From: Chloranthus sessilifolius
Taxonomy: Eukaryota; Streptophyta; Magnoliopsida; Chloranthales; Chloranthaceae
NCBI GenBank assembly: GCA_021018995.1
Contig: CM037585.1
Span: 125,764,831 to 125,828,830, forward strand
DNA length: 64,000 nucleotides
Reading direction: 5' to 3'
Shown here piece by piece: positions 23,196 to 33,629 of this stretch (position 1 is the first letter of the stretch; each line of letters starts with the position of its first letter). Position numbers and translations under genes: made by a program. Under the pieces are notes generated by a model, which was not told where the DNA came from, did not search any database, and saw only the letters and a list, made by a program, of their open reading frames with translations.

Positions 23196-24360
23196 ATTGT
23201 CTGATATCAATCTTTTAATATTCTGACATCAGTCCTTTATAGAATCAGATAAGTTTACTCATGCCTGTGACAATGTAGCTTAAAGGTATATGAGTATAAT
23301 ATCAGTCATGTCTTGTCTCACATCAATACTTTATGGTCTGATATCAGTCCTTTAATGTTTGATATCAGTCCTGTGACAATATAGTTTGAAGCTAAATGAG
23401 TCTGATATCAATCCTTTACTGTCTCACATCCATACTTTATTGTCTGATATCAGTCTTCTAATGGTCTGATATCAGAAATATGAAATGTCTGATATGAGTC
23501 CTCTAATGGTCTGATATCAGAAATATTAAATGACTGATATTAGACCATTAGATGACTGATATCAGTCGTTTAATATTTCAGATAACTTTACTCATGCCTG
23601 TGACAATGTAGCTTAAAGGTAAATGAGTATGATATCAGTCTTGTCTTGTCTCACATCAGCACTTTATGATTTGAGCTTAGTCTTTTAATGTTCCAGATAG
23701 AATTAGTCATGCCCGTGATAATATAGTTTGAAGCTAAATATGTGTTTGATATCAGTCCTTTACTGTCTCACATTAGTACTTTATTGTTTGATATCATTCC
23801 TTTAATGGTCTGATATCAAAAATATTAAATGTCTGATATGAGTCCTCTAATGGTCTGATATCAGAAAAATTAAATGACTGATATCAGACCATTAGAGGAC
23901 TGATATCAGTCATTTAATATTTCATATAACTTTACTCATGCCTGTGACAATGTAGCTTAAAGGTAACTATGAGTCTGATATCAGACTTGTCTTGTCTCAC
24001 ATCAGCACTTTATGGTCTGAGTTTCGTCCTTTAATGTTTCAGATAAAATTAGTCATGCTTGTGATAATGTAGTTTGAAGTTACATATGAGTCTGATATCA
24101 GTCCTTTACTATATCACATAAGTACTTTATTGTCTGATATCAATCCTCTAATGGTCTGATCTCAGAAATATTATATGTCTGATATCAATCTTCTAATGGT
24201 TCAATGTCAGTCCTTTACTTTCTCATATTAGTACTTTATTCTCTGATATCAGTCGTCTAATATTCTAACATCAGTCATTTAATGTATTATAATGTCTTAT
24301 ATCGATCTCATATTAGTCGTCTAACATCTTTCAATCATCTTATTTCAGATATTCATTTAG
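23196..24360. repeat. CTGATATCAG palindrome array, left block
   Basis: Many copies of the 10-bp palindrome CTGATATCAG, or near versions, are separated by phrases like TCCTTTAATGG and TCTCACATCAGCAC. A longer period of about 340 bases is visible from the repeat of ATGCCTGTGACAATGTAGC at about 23260, 23594 and 23937. Two 30-base arms at 23835-23864 and 23878-23907 form an inverted repeat with one mismatch and a 13-base loop. No coding potential is seen. Confidence 0.8.
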
Positions 24361-24559
24361 CTTATAAAGTCCAAAATAGAAATGAAAAAATGATTGAAGA
24401 AAGGAAAATGGAAAGCCGATGAGGATGACTGACAAGTCATCAAGGGAGCAATGAACTGCCGCAAATTATGCCGATGGTATGCTCAATTAAGCAGTTACAA
24501 GAAAAAGCTCCTCCTTCAAAAAAGTTATTTTAAATATTTATGGTTAATTAGCGAATTCC

Positions 24560-25165
24560 TCACCCAATTCGGATAGCTTGTACATGCTATTATTAGAGGC
24601 TTTGATTCGGAGCACGAGCTCCACTGGAGAGTATGTTATTCCGTTTGTCCGAACAGACATGAGTAAGATTTTGGGTTGGAAAGTTGGCTCTCCTTCAGCA
24701 TCGGCAGAACCTTCAGTGTCGATAGATCTTGAAGGAGCAGCCACTTTCAGAGAGCGATTAATTGGCCAAGTGGCAGTCGGGCAGTCGGTCACCAGGGATC
24801 AGATCGAATCAGCCCTCGATTCACCTAGCCTGGTCGATGTTGACTTCATACGGCTCGCGAACTTATACATGTTAGCGAACTTTCTCCTCCCCGACATTTG
24901 CCATACGATCGATTGGGACTACATCGATCTCACAAATGATCTTCACACGTTCAATGGCCACAATTAGGGGGTGTAGTTTATGCTTACTTATTCAATTCCA
25001 TACATGCAACCATGCGTTCTCTTGATGGTAAGAGGTATTGTGTGCTAGGCTTCACTATTCTATTACATGTATGGGCATTCGAGCATGTTCCTCAAATTTC
25101 ATCGGATAAAGTAAAGAACGCATGTAACGAGAGGTCACTGCTCTTGAATATATGCCACTGAAGAT
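24560..25165 (+). pseudogene. N-terminal exon of an Ulp1-like transposon gene (PMD/DUF1985-like region)
   Basis: An open frame of 129 residues (24578-24967) has TDMSKILGW, RDQIESAL, a LANLYMLANFLLPD helix and WDYIDLTNDLHTFNGHN. This pattern of a helix followed by a W--ID--DL--F-- motif is typical of the N-terminal region of plant TE-borne Ulp1-like proteins and of PMD-like domains. The homology seems to continue past the stop in other frames (GKRYCVLGF, LLHVWAFEHVPQ, about 25030-25095). The rest of the gene lies downstream at 25939-27541 and 47545-47945. The exact domain name is uncertain. Confidence 0.4.
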
Positions 25166-25309
25166 TTCGCGTGCCGATGTAAACTTCTATTTTTGGAAAT
25201 TTCATAAGTTCGAGGTACTATGCTATCAACAAGATCAATTACTGGATACAGAATATGTAGTTTTATATTTATCTCTGCTATGCCAGTCATTTATTGACTC
25301 TTATAAGTC

Positions 25310-25910
25310 CAATAATGTTTCTAATATCAGGCTATTAGACGACTAATATCAGACATTTAATATTTATGATATCAGACCATTAGAGGACTGATATCAGGCA
25401 TTTAATATTTTGGATATCAGACCATTAGAGGACTGATATCAGACATTTAATATTACTAATATTAGACTATTAGAGGACTGATATTAGATATTTAATGTTT
25501 CTGATATCAGACCATTAGAGGACTCATCAGAATTTAATATATCTGATATCAGATCATTAGAGGATTGATATTAGACATTTAATATTTCTGATATCAGACC
25601 ATTAAAGGACTGATATCAAACATTTATAAAGTTCTGATGTGAGACTTTCTATCAGACATTTAATAAAGTACTGATATTAGACCATTAGAGGACTGATATC
25701 AGACATTTAATATTTCTGATATCAGACCATTAGAGGACTAATATCAGACATTTAATAAAGTACTGATATCAGACTATTAGAGGAGTGATATCAGACATTT
25801 AATGTTTCTGATATCAGACCATTAGAGGACTGATATCAGATAATAAAGTATTAATATGAGACCTGATATAAGATATTTAATAAAGTATTGATATATCATA
25901 TTTTCCTTGT
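25310..25910. repeat. CTGATATCAG palindrome array, second block
   Basis: Units of about 45 bases contain CTGATATCAG, ACCATTAGAGGA and ACATTTAATATTT in a regular order, more homogeneous than the left block. The block falls between two parts of the Ulp1-like gene, possibly in an intron. Confidence 0.8.
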
Positions 25911-25938
25911 TTGACTGATATACATATGTCTGTTATTG

Positions 25939-27541
25939 TAGGTTGTCGCTGGAGATCTTAAGCCACCTAAGGGACCTGGACTTCCTAGACCGAGCAACCC
26001 AAAAGAGATACCAAGGAAAAGAGAGCAACTAGAATAAGGAGATTACGTGTATAGAAAGGGGGAAGATAATAAGGAAGAGGAAGAAGAAGAAGATTATAAT
26101 GATGTGGATGAGTATACAGTGCGGCTAAGATTGGCACCGGTCAGCACCGATATTGGAGAATCTAAGGTTATTATAAGTCTTTTAAATAGAGTTGATACAT
26201 TAGAAGTTGAGGTGAGGTCAATTTGGCCCCTTCTCGCAATCATTGAGAAGTAAGCCACTCGATCAAAGTCCTGAAACAACAAAATTTGTTATTATTGGAA
26301 TGTGTTAAGATACTTGAGGACGCATTAGAGGCAGATGAGAGCTCCGAGATTGGAGAGGGCAGAGAGGGAGATGAGAGGGGAGGAAATAAAGATTGTGAGA
26401 GAGAGGGAGAGGGCCAAGAGAGTGGGAGAGGGCAGAGAGGGAGATGAGAGTAGAGGAAATAGAGAGTGTGAGAGAGAGGGAGATGAGAGCGGAGGAAATA
26501 GAGAGTCTGAGAGAGAGAGGGCCAAGAGAGTGGGAGAGGGAGTTGATACTGTGACAGTTGAAGTAGAAGAGAGAGGAGAAACGACTACGAGAATTATTGA
26601 AGGAAAGCAGGTATTTATTTTAAATTAAATATAGTTACCCATGCAGTCTTCTATCTACTCTTACGCGATATTCTCATGTATCCATAATGCCTATTATCCC
26701 TTTAGTAACATGGGGTTTATATAAATATAGGTTTCAATGACAAGGGCACGTCTAGCTGAGGTCAGCCTTGCTCAGCAACGTCCAGTAAGGGAGAAAAAGC
26801 CAAAGCACAGATTGACATGACTACCTGATTAGCTAAAAGGTCAAGGACTATGCGAAAGAAGTAAGGGGAAGTACATGAGATGATAGGAAAAGGGTCTCTA
26901 GTTGTTGGAAAAATAAAAGTAATATTATCGAAAGACTATGCCTCATTAGATGAGGCTCAGCTGGCTGCCAATATTTAGCAGAAAATTGATGACACAAAGA
27001 AAACGAGAGTTATGATGGTAGAGGGTAGAAATGGGTTTGCCTCATTCTTTTGGGGCTTGCCGAACGCAACTGATAAGTAATATATCTTAATCAAGTCAAA
27101 ATTTAATTTTCCAATTATATATGTATGAACAACTCACAATTCGTATAGTGGGTGTTTATACAGATTGATGGTGTCTAAGGTTGAAGAGCTTCAGATAACT
27201 ATTAAGCTCATTCATAGTCTTAGGCTGAATAAAGAAGTGGAGGACGATGTGCTGAATGCAATGATGATGGGCCAATATTGCAAATACAGTTCGCATACCG
27301 TGTACCTTCTATCGATTATATTGTGGTAAGCACTCTTCTCACACACTCATTTCCTTGGGTCTTACAAATTATGACTGGTAATCGTTAATTGAGTGCATCT
27401 TTATGCAGGAATTGCTGAAGGAGGTGGTGCTTAAATTTGAAGAGTCCCAAAATAATAACTCTATATACAATGCAATTAAGGATGAGGGATAGAAAATTAT
27501 AGTTTGGGAGGGCGATGAAAGGTTTCATCATTTTTGCCTTC
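25939..27541 (+). pseudogene. Middle part of the Ulp1-like transposon gene
   Basis: At 26047-26250 is an acidic run (KEEEEEED) followed by RLRLAPVSTDIGE and a leucine-patterned helix (LLNRVDTLEVEV). After a stop, another frame carries a leucine/lysine coiled-coil pattern (about 26253-26340). Arginine/glutamate-rich low complexity follows. Later fragments include FASFFWGLPNATDK (about 27030-27080), LNKEVEDDVLNAMMMG (about 27230-27280) and ELLKEVVLKFEES (27408-27450). The last ends just before B2 with WEGDERFHHFCLP. Stops, shifts and plausible introns break it up. The catalytic end resumes at 47386 beyond B2. Confidence 0.4.
26345..26560 (+). repeat. GAGA-rich minisatellite inside the Ulp1-like gene
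   Basis: Imperfect units of GAGAGGGAGATGAGAG and GGAAATAGAGAGT repeat three times or more, coding for an E/R/G-rich run in the gene's frame. The repeat probably accounts for local frame instability. Confidence 0.6.
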
Positions 27542-27542
27542 C

Positions 27543-29220
27543 TATAGACACCCAAATTTGGCCCAAGGCCCGATCAAAACACACTTCGAGAGAGGTGCAC
27601 TTCCAATCTTCCAATGGCATGTATCGAACCCTTAGGAACCTTTCCCAAACCTTAGGAGTCATCCCAAACCCTTAGGAATCACCCTTGACACCTTTAGAAA
27701 CCTCCCCAAATCTTTAGGAACCAATCCCAACCTTTAGAAACCTCCCCAAATCTTTAGGAACCAATCCCAACCTTTAGAACCCCTTCCGAGCCCATACCTA
27801 GACTTTCCCGGGCAATGATCAAGAGTGGTATATTGGGACTAGTTGAGATTTTTTACTATGATCAAATAACATACCAGTAAAAATTAGAAGTCTCCAGCTT
27901 TCCGAGCCAAGAATCGCCCTTATCGGATTTGTACATCAAAATTTACGGTGATTCGAAGGTTGGGCACAAAATGGGCAATTTTGAACCTGTTAAGAGGTTC
28001 ATTTGGAACCTCGTCAGAACTTCGCATGGATCCCTATGAACTTGGCACAACTAATTCACGCGCCAAGCCATTTCTCCCCAGAAATGGCCTGGAGCAACTA
28101 ATAGTTGCTCCAAGCACAGGTGGATCCCACCTCGGGCAGTCAACTTCCTAAAATCCTGTATTGACATTGTTTTACTATACCTAAGCTTGGCACATCTATT
28201 AGTTGTGCCAGGCTTAGCGACAGTAACCCTGGATTTTTTGTTCAAATTTTGAGATTGGGGTTTGACTTGTTGAACATCTTGATCCCTTGGGTGTATTTTG
28301 CTTGTTCTATTGCACCCATTCCTATTCTATTTGCAACCCTTTGAGTGACTTAAAGCTCTAATCTATCATCCATAATTAGAGCTAGTTTTCAGACTTTTCA
28401 AGGCTCCAAAAACCCTAGAAAACCTTTGATGGCTAGATTACCTAATTCCTAAACCTACTTAGCTTCTAAACGCCCTCCTAACCTCTCCTTTTCCTATAAA
28501 TAGAGAGGCACCCCTCCCTTAGAAAGGGCTTGAAATTTTTTAAAAGAAAATAGATTACGAACTTTCTCTCTCTTCTTTAGTGCCCCTTTTGTATACAAAT
28601 TCCAAAACTTCAAACCTCTCTTTAGACCTTACTTCTCCATCTAAATCCTCTAGGTTAGGTGTGAACTACCCCCTAGCCTTCCCTCTCTACCTCTTAGCTA
28701 TCAAACCCTAGGAGCTAGAACACTGATTCTCACCATATAAGTCATTGGAGCTCACCGAAGTAAGCCTATGCAAGGCTACACAGTAGTAGAACAAGGGCCC
28801 GAGAGCTCTGGCTCTCCCCTCTATTCCTCTACCTTCTCGATTCTTTCTCTATCCTCGCATTTGTGCCGTTACACCTTCGAAATTTTGGTAAAAACGGAGG
28901 GGCGCAAATAGGATCTTAGTGCCTTAAAGGCAAGAGGAAGGGCTTTTTGCTTCTTTATTTTTATTCTTGTTTTAACCCTAAGTAGAGACCCCATTAAGAA
29001 GGTTGATCGGGTGCCTAACACCTTCCTGATCGATAACCGAAGCCCCTACCCAAGAACCTTTGGCATAGTTCGGTGATTCAGAGTCATATTTGTGGCACTT
29101 TGGTACTTATAAAATTGATTTGGGTTTCTCGGGACACCGAAAGATCCAGGTGACGACTTTAAATTTTTAAGAGAATGCGCATCGTCGTGATGAGTTTGAC
29201 GAAAATCCACGGTTGCACCA
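27543..29220 (+). repeat. B2 5' LTR (about 1,678 bp)
   Basis: It starts TATAGACACCC (TGTAGACACCC in the 3' LTR) and ends GGTTGCACCA just before the PBS; the end is uncertain by one base. A TATAAATA box is at 28495-28502. The R/U5 part has a pyrimidine-rich leader and AGCCCCTACCCAAGA. Repeats of CCCAAACCTTAGGA-type phrases occur near the start (27630-27790), one of them duplicated locally. Confidence 0.8.
28041..28212. promoter_or_regulatory. Three B2-type palindromes upstream of the B2 LTR TATA box
   Basis: Sites are at 28041-28067, 28089-28114 and 28186-28212. Site 2 has arms GGAGCAACT and AGTTGCTCC about AAT; against the commoner GGCGCAACT/AGTTGCGCC both arms changed together. Sites 1 and 2 are separated by CCATTTCT...AGAAATGG, itself a small inverted repeat. 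The 3' LTR repeats the set at about 46190-46350. Confidence 0.65.
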
Positions 29221-29221
29221 A

Positions 29222-29239
29222 TGGCGACTCTACTGAGGA
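29222..29239 (+). other. B2 primer-binding site
   Basis: TGGCGACTCTACTGAGGA follows the LTR end. TGGCGACTC-type sites, thought to pair with an arginine tRNA, are typical of Tat/Ogre elements; the tRNA identity is from memory of the family, not tested. Confidence 0.65.
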
Positions 29240-30640
29240 GTAGCTAGTAGAGCTTCCCCTTAAATTTTTTCCTATTTTATTTGTTTTTACTAACCATTTT
29301 TACTATTTTTTTATCGTTTTTACTCACCCCTACAATTACGTCATTTCACTTATCCCTATTTTTACGTCATTTACAAGCCTTAGCCGATTGGCGGGCCTAC
29401 TTGCACACCGCATTTAAATTCCTTTACTTTTCAGTCATTTTGGTCCGTTAGTCGATTGGCAGGCGGACCTACTTGCACTTTGTATTTAATTTCCATTACT
29501 TTTACGTCATTTAAGGTGCCTTAGCAGTTTGGCGGGCCTATGTGCGCATTTACGTTTCTGCAAACATATTCCAACGGTGGACACCGACCTGTAGAGGAGG
29601 CACGACATCATCACTCCCCGGTCTTTGAACTTAAGAAAACTCCTATAAAATCAAAAAATTAAAATTGAACCAACAAGGGAGACTTAATCAATTTTTATGG
29701 GGTTGAGTTTTTCTACGCACACATACAACCTCCTGGTTCTTAGTACGACGGTAGCCCCTAGTAGTGATGATCCGGAAAAGTTTCAGCCCACCTAGTACCT
29801 GAGAAAGCGCTTGCGCTTGAGGTATATCGGGTGGGTAACCTTATCATTACTTAGCCTAAAACTTGGGAATGTGAGCGTTAGCGAACCTGCACCGGCCTTG
29901 TATCCCTTAGGTTCGGTGAGGAGAGACCCATTGTAATTAAACAGTCAGTCCCCGGAAGCATAGCTTCCAGAAAAACTAGAAAAAAGACTCATTTCGGGCT
30001 GTTGTTCCTTGCTGTCAAAACTGTCAAAACCCTTTGTTTGCCTGGCGCCACTAACACATGTGCCAAGGCAAAAATTCCTAGAAGTGTTCTGGCGCATGTA
30101 TTAGTTGCGCCAGCTTTAGACCTAAGCATTTTTTACCTGGCGCATCCATTAGTTGCGCCAAGTCTACTTTAGACAGAGCAATCCGAGTTTGTGGCCTGTT
30201 CCACCCTCCCGAACTCCCCAATTAGTGATTTTAGTGCCTCTGTTTAGGCCCCACAATTTTCGACACCTAATATGCCCTCGCCGGCCAAAAGAAGGTGACT
30301 TCTTTTTTACCCATTTCGGGGGATCGGGTTGTTTTGCATCAATTTTTGTGCCTTCAATAGATCAAAGGGTTTCTCTTTGATTCTTCCGAAGTGCTTCGGA
30401 GTTTTTGTCGCGAAACCTATTTAGGGTACGAAAGCCACCCGAGACAAAAATTCAAAGGCCTCGGAAGCCTTAAATCATTTCCATTTTACAAAATTTTCAA
30501 AAAAATTAAATAAGTCAAAAACCTAAAAATAGAGATTTATGGTGCTGGCACAACGACATCATCTTGTCCTCCGACATCCCATAAGGAAAGAAGAAGGAAA
30601 CTTTATGGGCCCCACCCGAGGCACCCGTACCTTACTCGAT
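29240..30640 (+). other. B2 leader between PBS and gag
   Basis: This long non-coding leader has three related segments with TTACGTCATTT and TTGGCGGGCCTA (about 29330-29545) and A-rich stretches. The three palindromes at 30041-30162 lie within it. No protein homology was recognised. Confidence 0.5.
30041..30162. promoter_or_regulatory. Three B2-type palindromes in the gag leader
   Basis: Sites at 30041-30067, 30089-30113 and 30136-30162 share GGCGC...GCGCC ends and a GTATTAGTTG-like centre. Site 2 reads CTGGCGCATGTA, then TTAGTTGCGCCAG. They match the B2 core type, not B1. What they regulate here is unknown; they precede gag by about 500 bases. Confidence 0.55.
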
Positions 30641-30648
30641 ACCAAGCC

Positions 30649-33430
30649 ATGTCGTGGGCAGTGGATCTAGCATACACCAATCCCGACTCATGCTTGCCAC
30701 ATTCCCCAACCCATTCCCATGTGGAAGAAGTTTTCACATCCATCCCCCTTACCCAATCTCCCTTCACCATTACCGACCCTTTGGCGCCCCCATTTTCCCA
30801 TCTACCACCTCCCAAAATGCCCAAAATCCAACCCCCCATTCCACATCATTTTCCCAAGCCATGCCCATTCCTCCATCCATGGCCATTCCCAATCCATCTC
30901 ACCTTCCATCCACACCCATTCAAAACCAGGCCCAATCCTCCACCTTCACCAATATACCCTATTTCTCATCTGCCCGACGCATACCCAATCCACCCGCATC
31001 TACTCATGCCGCATCCGATTTTACCAATCCCCCATACATCCCTCCATCTACCCAGGTCGTGCCCATATTTACCGGGCTATGACAAGCTTTTCCCCCTCAT
31101 CCCCCACATCCATACCCCATCCCTCATCATCCCAATATATACCTGATCCACCCACATTCACCAATGCCCCACCTAATTTCTCCAACCCACCCCATATCCC
31201 CTCATCTACCCAGGTCATGCCCAATTTTACTAGGGTCATGCCCAATTTTTCCCACACCTTCACTTCATCCACACCCCAAATACCCTCAAATGCACCATCT
31301 CCATCCGATCCCTCTCCAATAACCATGATGGAGGAGATGGTTCGGGCCCACACCAGTTGAAAGGCCTCTCAAAACAACCCCTCTCATCCACACCACACAT
31401 CCATGAACTATTCCCATACACTATCAAGCCTCCATGCTTCATTCCCCCATGATCCCATCAACCCCCCATCATCCATACCATCAAAACCCCCATACCCAAA
31501 ACCTCCACGGCCCAATGGCCCAAATCCCCATCACCCAAACCCATATACCCTAAGGCCCACTGGGTCAAACCCATCAAGGCCTAATGGGCTAGACCCAACA
31601 AGGTCCAATGGGTCAAACCCACAAAGGCCCAATGGGCCAGATCCAACATGCTCAAAGCTTCGTGGCCCAACCCTCCCAAAGCCTCATGGCCCAATCGTCC
31701 CAAGGCTTCATAGCCCAAACCCATCAAAGCTCTTTTCCCTACCCCCAGGCCTAGCAAGGCCCAAACCTTGAAGCCTCACACCCATACCCTTCACAAATCC
31801 TCCAAAATTTCAATTACCCACAACCCTCATACCCAGCTCAAACCCATGCCCTGCATCAACCCCAATTTACCCATGTCCCTACACCTCAAAGCCATCTCCA
31901 AGCCTTTCCCCATCCCCAATGGCCCCATCAGGCCCAAAATTGGACCCCCACTCACCCCATCACCCAACAAAACTTCCCTAAGATGCAATGGTCACACACG
32001 ACCCCCATTCAGTCCGTACAACACCAACAAGAGAATCTCACCCTCACTACACCATATATAGACCAATAGTATGAAGAGGACGAGATTAGAAACAGTGGGC
32101 TTATATCGGGGCATTGGCCAATATTAATCCTCCACCCATGATCACCAACCCCCTAGTAGCACAGAGTGAAGCAAGACCTACTGCTGAGAAGATGGCCCCC
32201 ATGTCTAAGGAATCAGAGAAGTTGAAAGAGAAGCTAGACAAAATACAGAAGCAGCTATTGAAAATGGGTGGAGCTGAAATTCATGCCACTGATTTTTCAG
32301 ACTTGTGTTTATTTGTTGAGGTCCCCCTACCCCCAAAATTTAAAATGCCAATTTTTGATAAGTACAACGACACTGGCAATCCCATTGCACACCTCAAGTC
32401 TTATTGTGGGGACATGTGCTAGTATGGGGGGATGCAAGACTACTGATAAAGGTCTTTTAGAAAAGTTTAACTGGTCCAGCTTTGAGATGATTCACATCTC
32501 TAGAACCGTCTATGATAAAGACGTGAAAAGATCTGATCACTTGTTCCAAGAGAAATATGTCTACAATATAGACATTGAACCTCACAAGTCAAACATAGCC
32601 CGATTGAAGCATAGCCCTAATGAAACTTTCAGTAATTACTTAGGGCGTTGGAGAGCATTGGCAGCTTAGGTGAGAAACAGGACACCTGATGACGAACAAA
32701 TTGAGATGATTTCAAAGAATATCCTGCCAGTGATCTCAAACTTTCTCGTTTACCAATAGCAATCTAGCTTTACTGATTTGGTAAGAAATGCCAATCGTTG
32801 CGAAGATGCTATCAGAGAAGGGCGTCTAAGCAAGAACGTACCAAATGGAATTAGCGGGGTCAGGAGGTTCACGGAGCAGAGGAATGAGAAAAGAGTAGGG
32901 GCAGATGTGCAGAATATTACCAACATCCGACCCAACACTAATAAAACTCCATTCCAATTTACAGTCGTCCAGCCAGCTCCAGTTAGAACCGAAGCGATGA
33001 AAAGAACCAGGAATGGGCAGGGAGCGCAAATGACTCTAGAGCAGAGAAGGGCCTGCTATTTCCATGTTTTTACACCCTTGGGGCAATCATTGAATGTACT
33101 TCTGCCTTTATTAATAAAAAAGAGATTAGTCACGGCCCTTCAACCACGACCTCCTCCAAATCCCATCCCGAGGAACTATGACTCCAATACTCACTGTAAT
33201 TTTCACCAGGGTCACCCAACGGATCGTTGCTTTCCATTAAAATGCGTGATACAAGATTTAATTGAGGCCGGGAAGATTATTCCACCTGTGCCTTCCCAAG
33301 TGAACTAGCACACGAACATACATCAAGCACCGCTGCCCCCACACCCTCCCGGTGGGACAGGTCCGAGACCCATTGTCGATATGATCGAAGAGGATGATGC
33401 GGAATTTGAATTTGATCTGTCAGATTAAAT
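30649..33430 (+). pseudogene. gag: B2 gag (Tat lineage)
   Basis: The first part (30649-32060) is low-complexity, proline/histidine/serine-rich, in several frames. The recognisable gag begins near 32114: a charged helix (ESEKLKEKLDKIQKQL), then LCLFVEVPLPPKFKMPIFDKY (read as shorter blocks LCLFVEVPLP and PKFKMPIFDKY), and H-KSYC (32300-32400). After a shift: FNWSSFEMIHISRTVYDKD, FSNYLGRWRALAA (to 32669), then LVRNANRCEDAIREGR and the zinc-knuckle-like C-FHQGHPTDRC-PLK-VIQDLIEAGKI (to 33308). Tat gags show this same H-x-C-x-F-H-Q-G...C pattern. Stops at about 32670 and 32758 and frameshifts break it. The reading continues weakly to about 33430. Confidence 0.7.
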
Positions 33431-33629
33431 CAGTGACTGAGAAAGTTTTATAGCACCAAGGCAAAGAGATCAAGAAGAAAGAAGTATTAGGGTGATTGAA
33501 CCCTTGAATTTGCCATATTATTTCCCCAACCTTGCACCCCAAATTGAACCCTTAGATATTAGGGCATACTTCCCATTACCCACTCCTACGAATTACGTAC
33601 AAATAAATGCCTATCAACTGTAAAAAGCT

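Noticed and set aside
30649-32060. Long plus-strand ORFs rich in P, H and S as a separate gene
   Set aside because: Open in several overlapping frames because of C/A-rich low complexity; better taken as the decayed N-terminal part of Tat gag.
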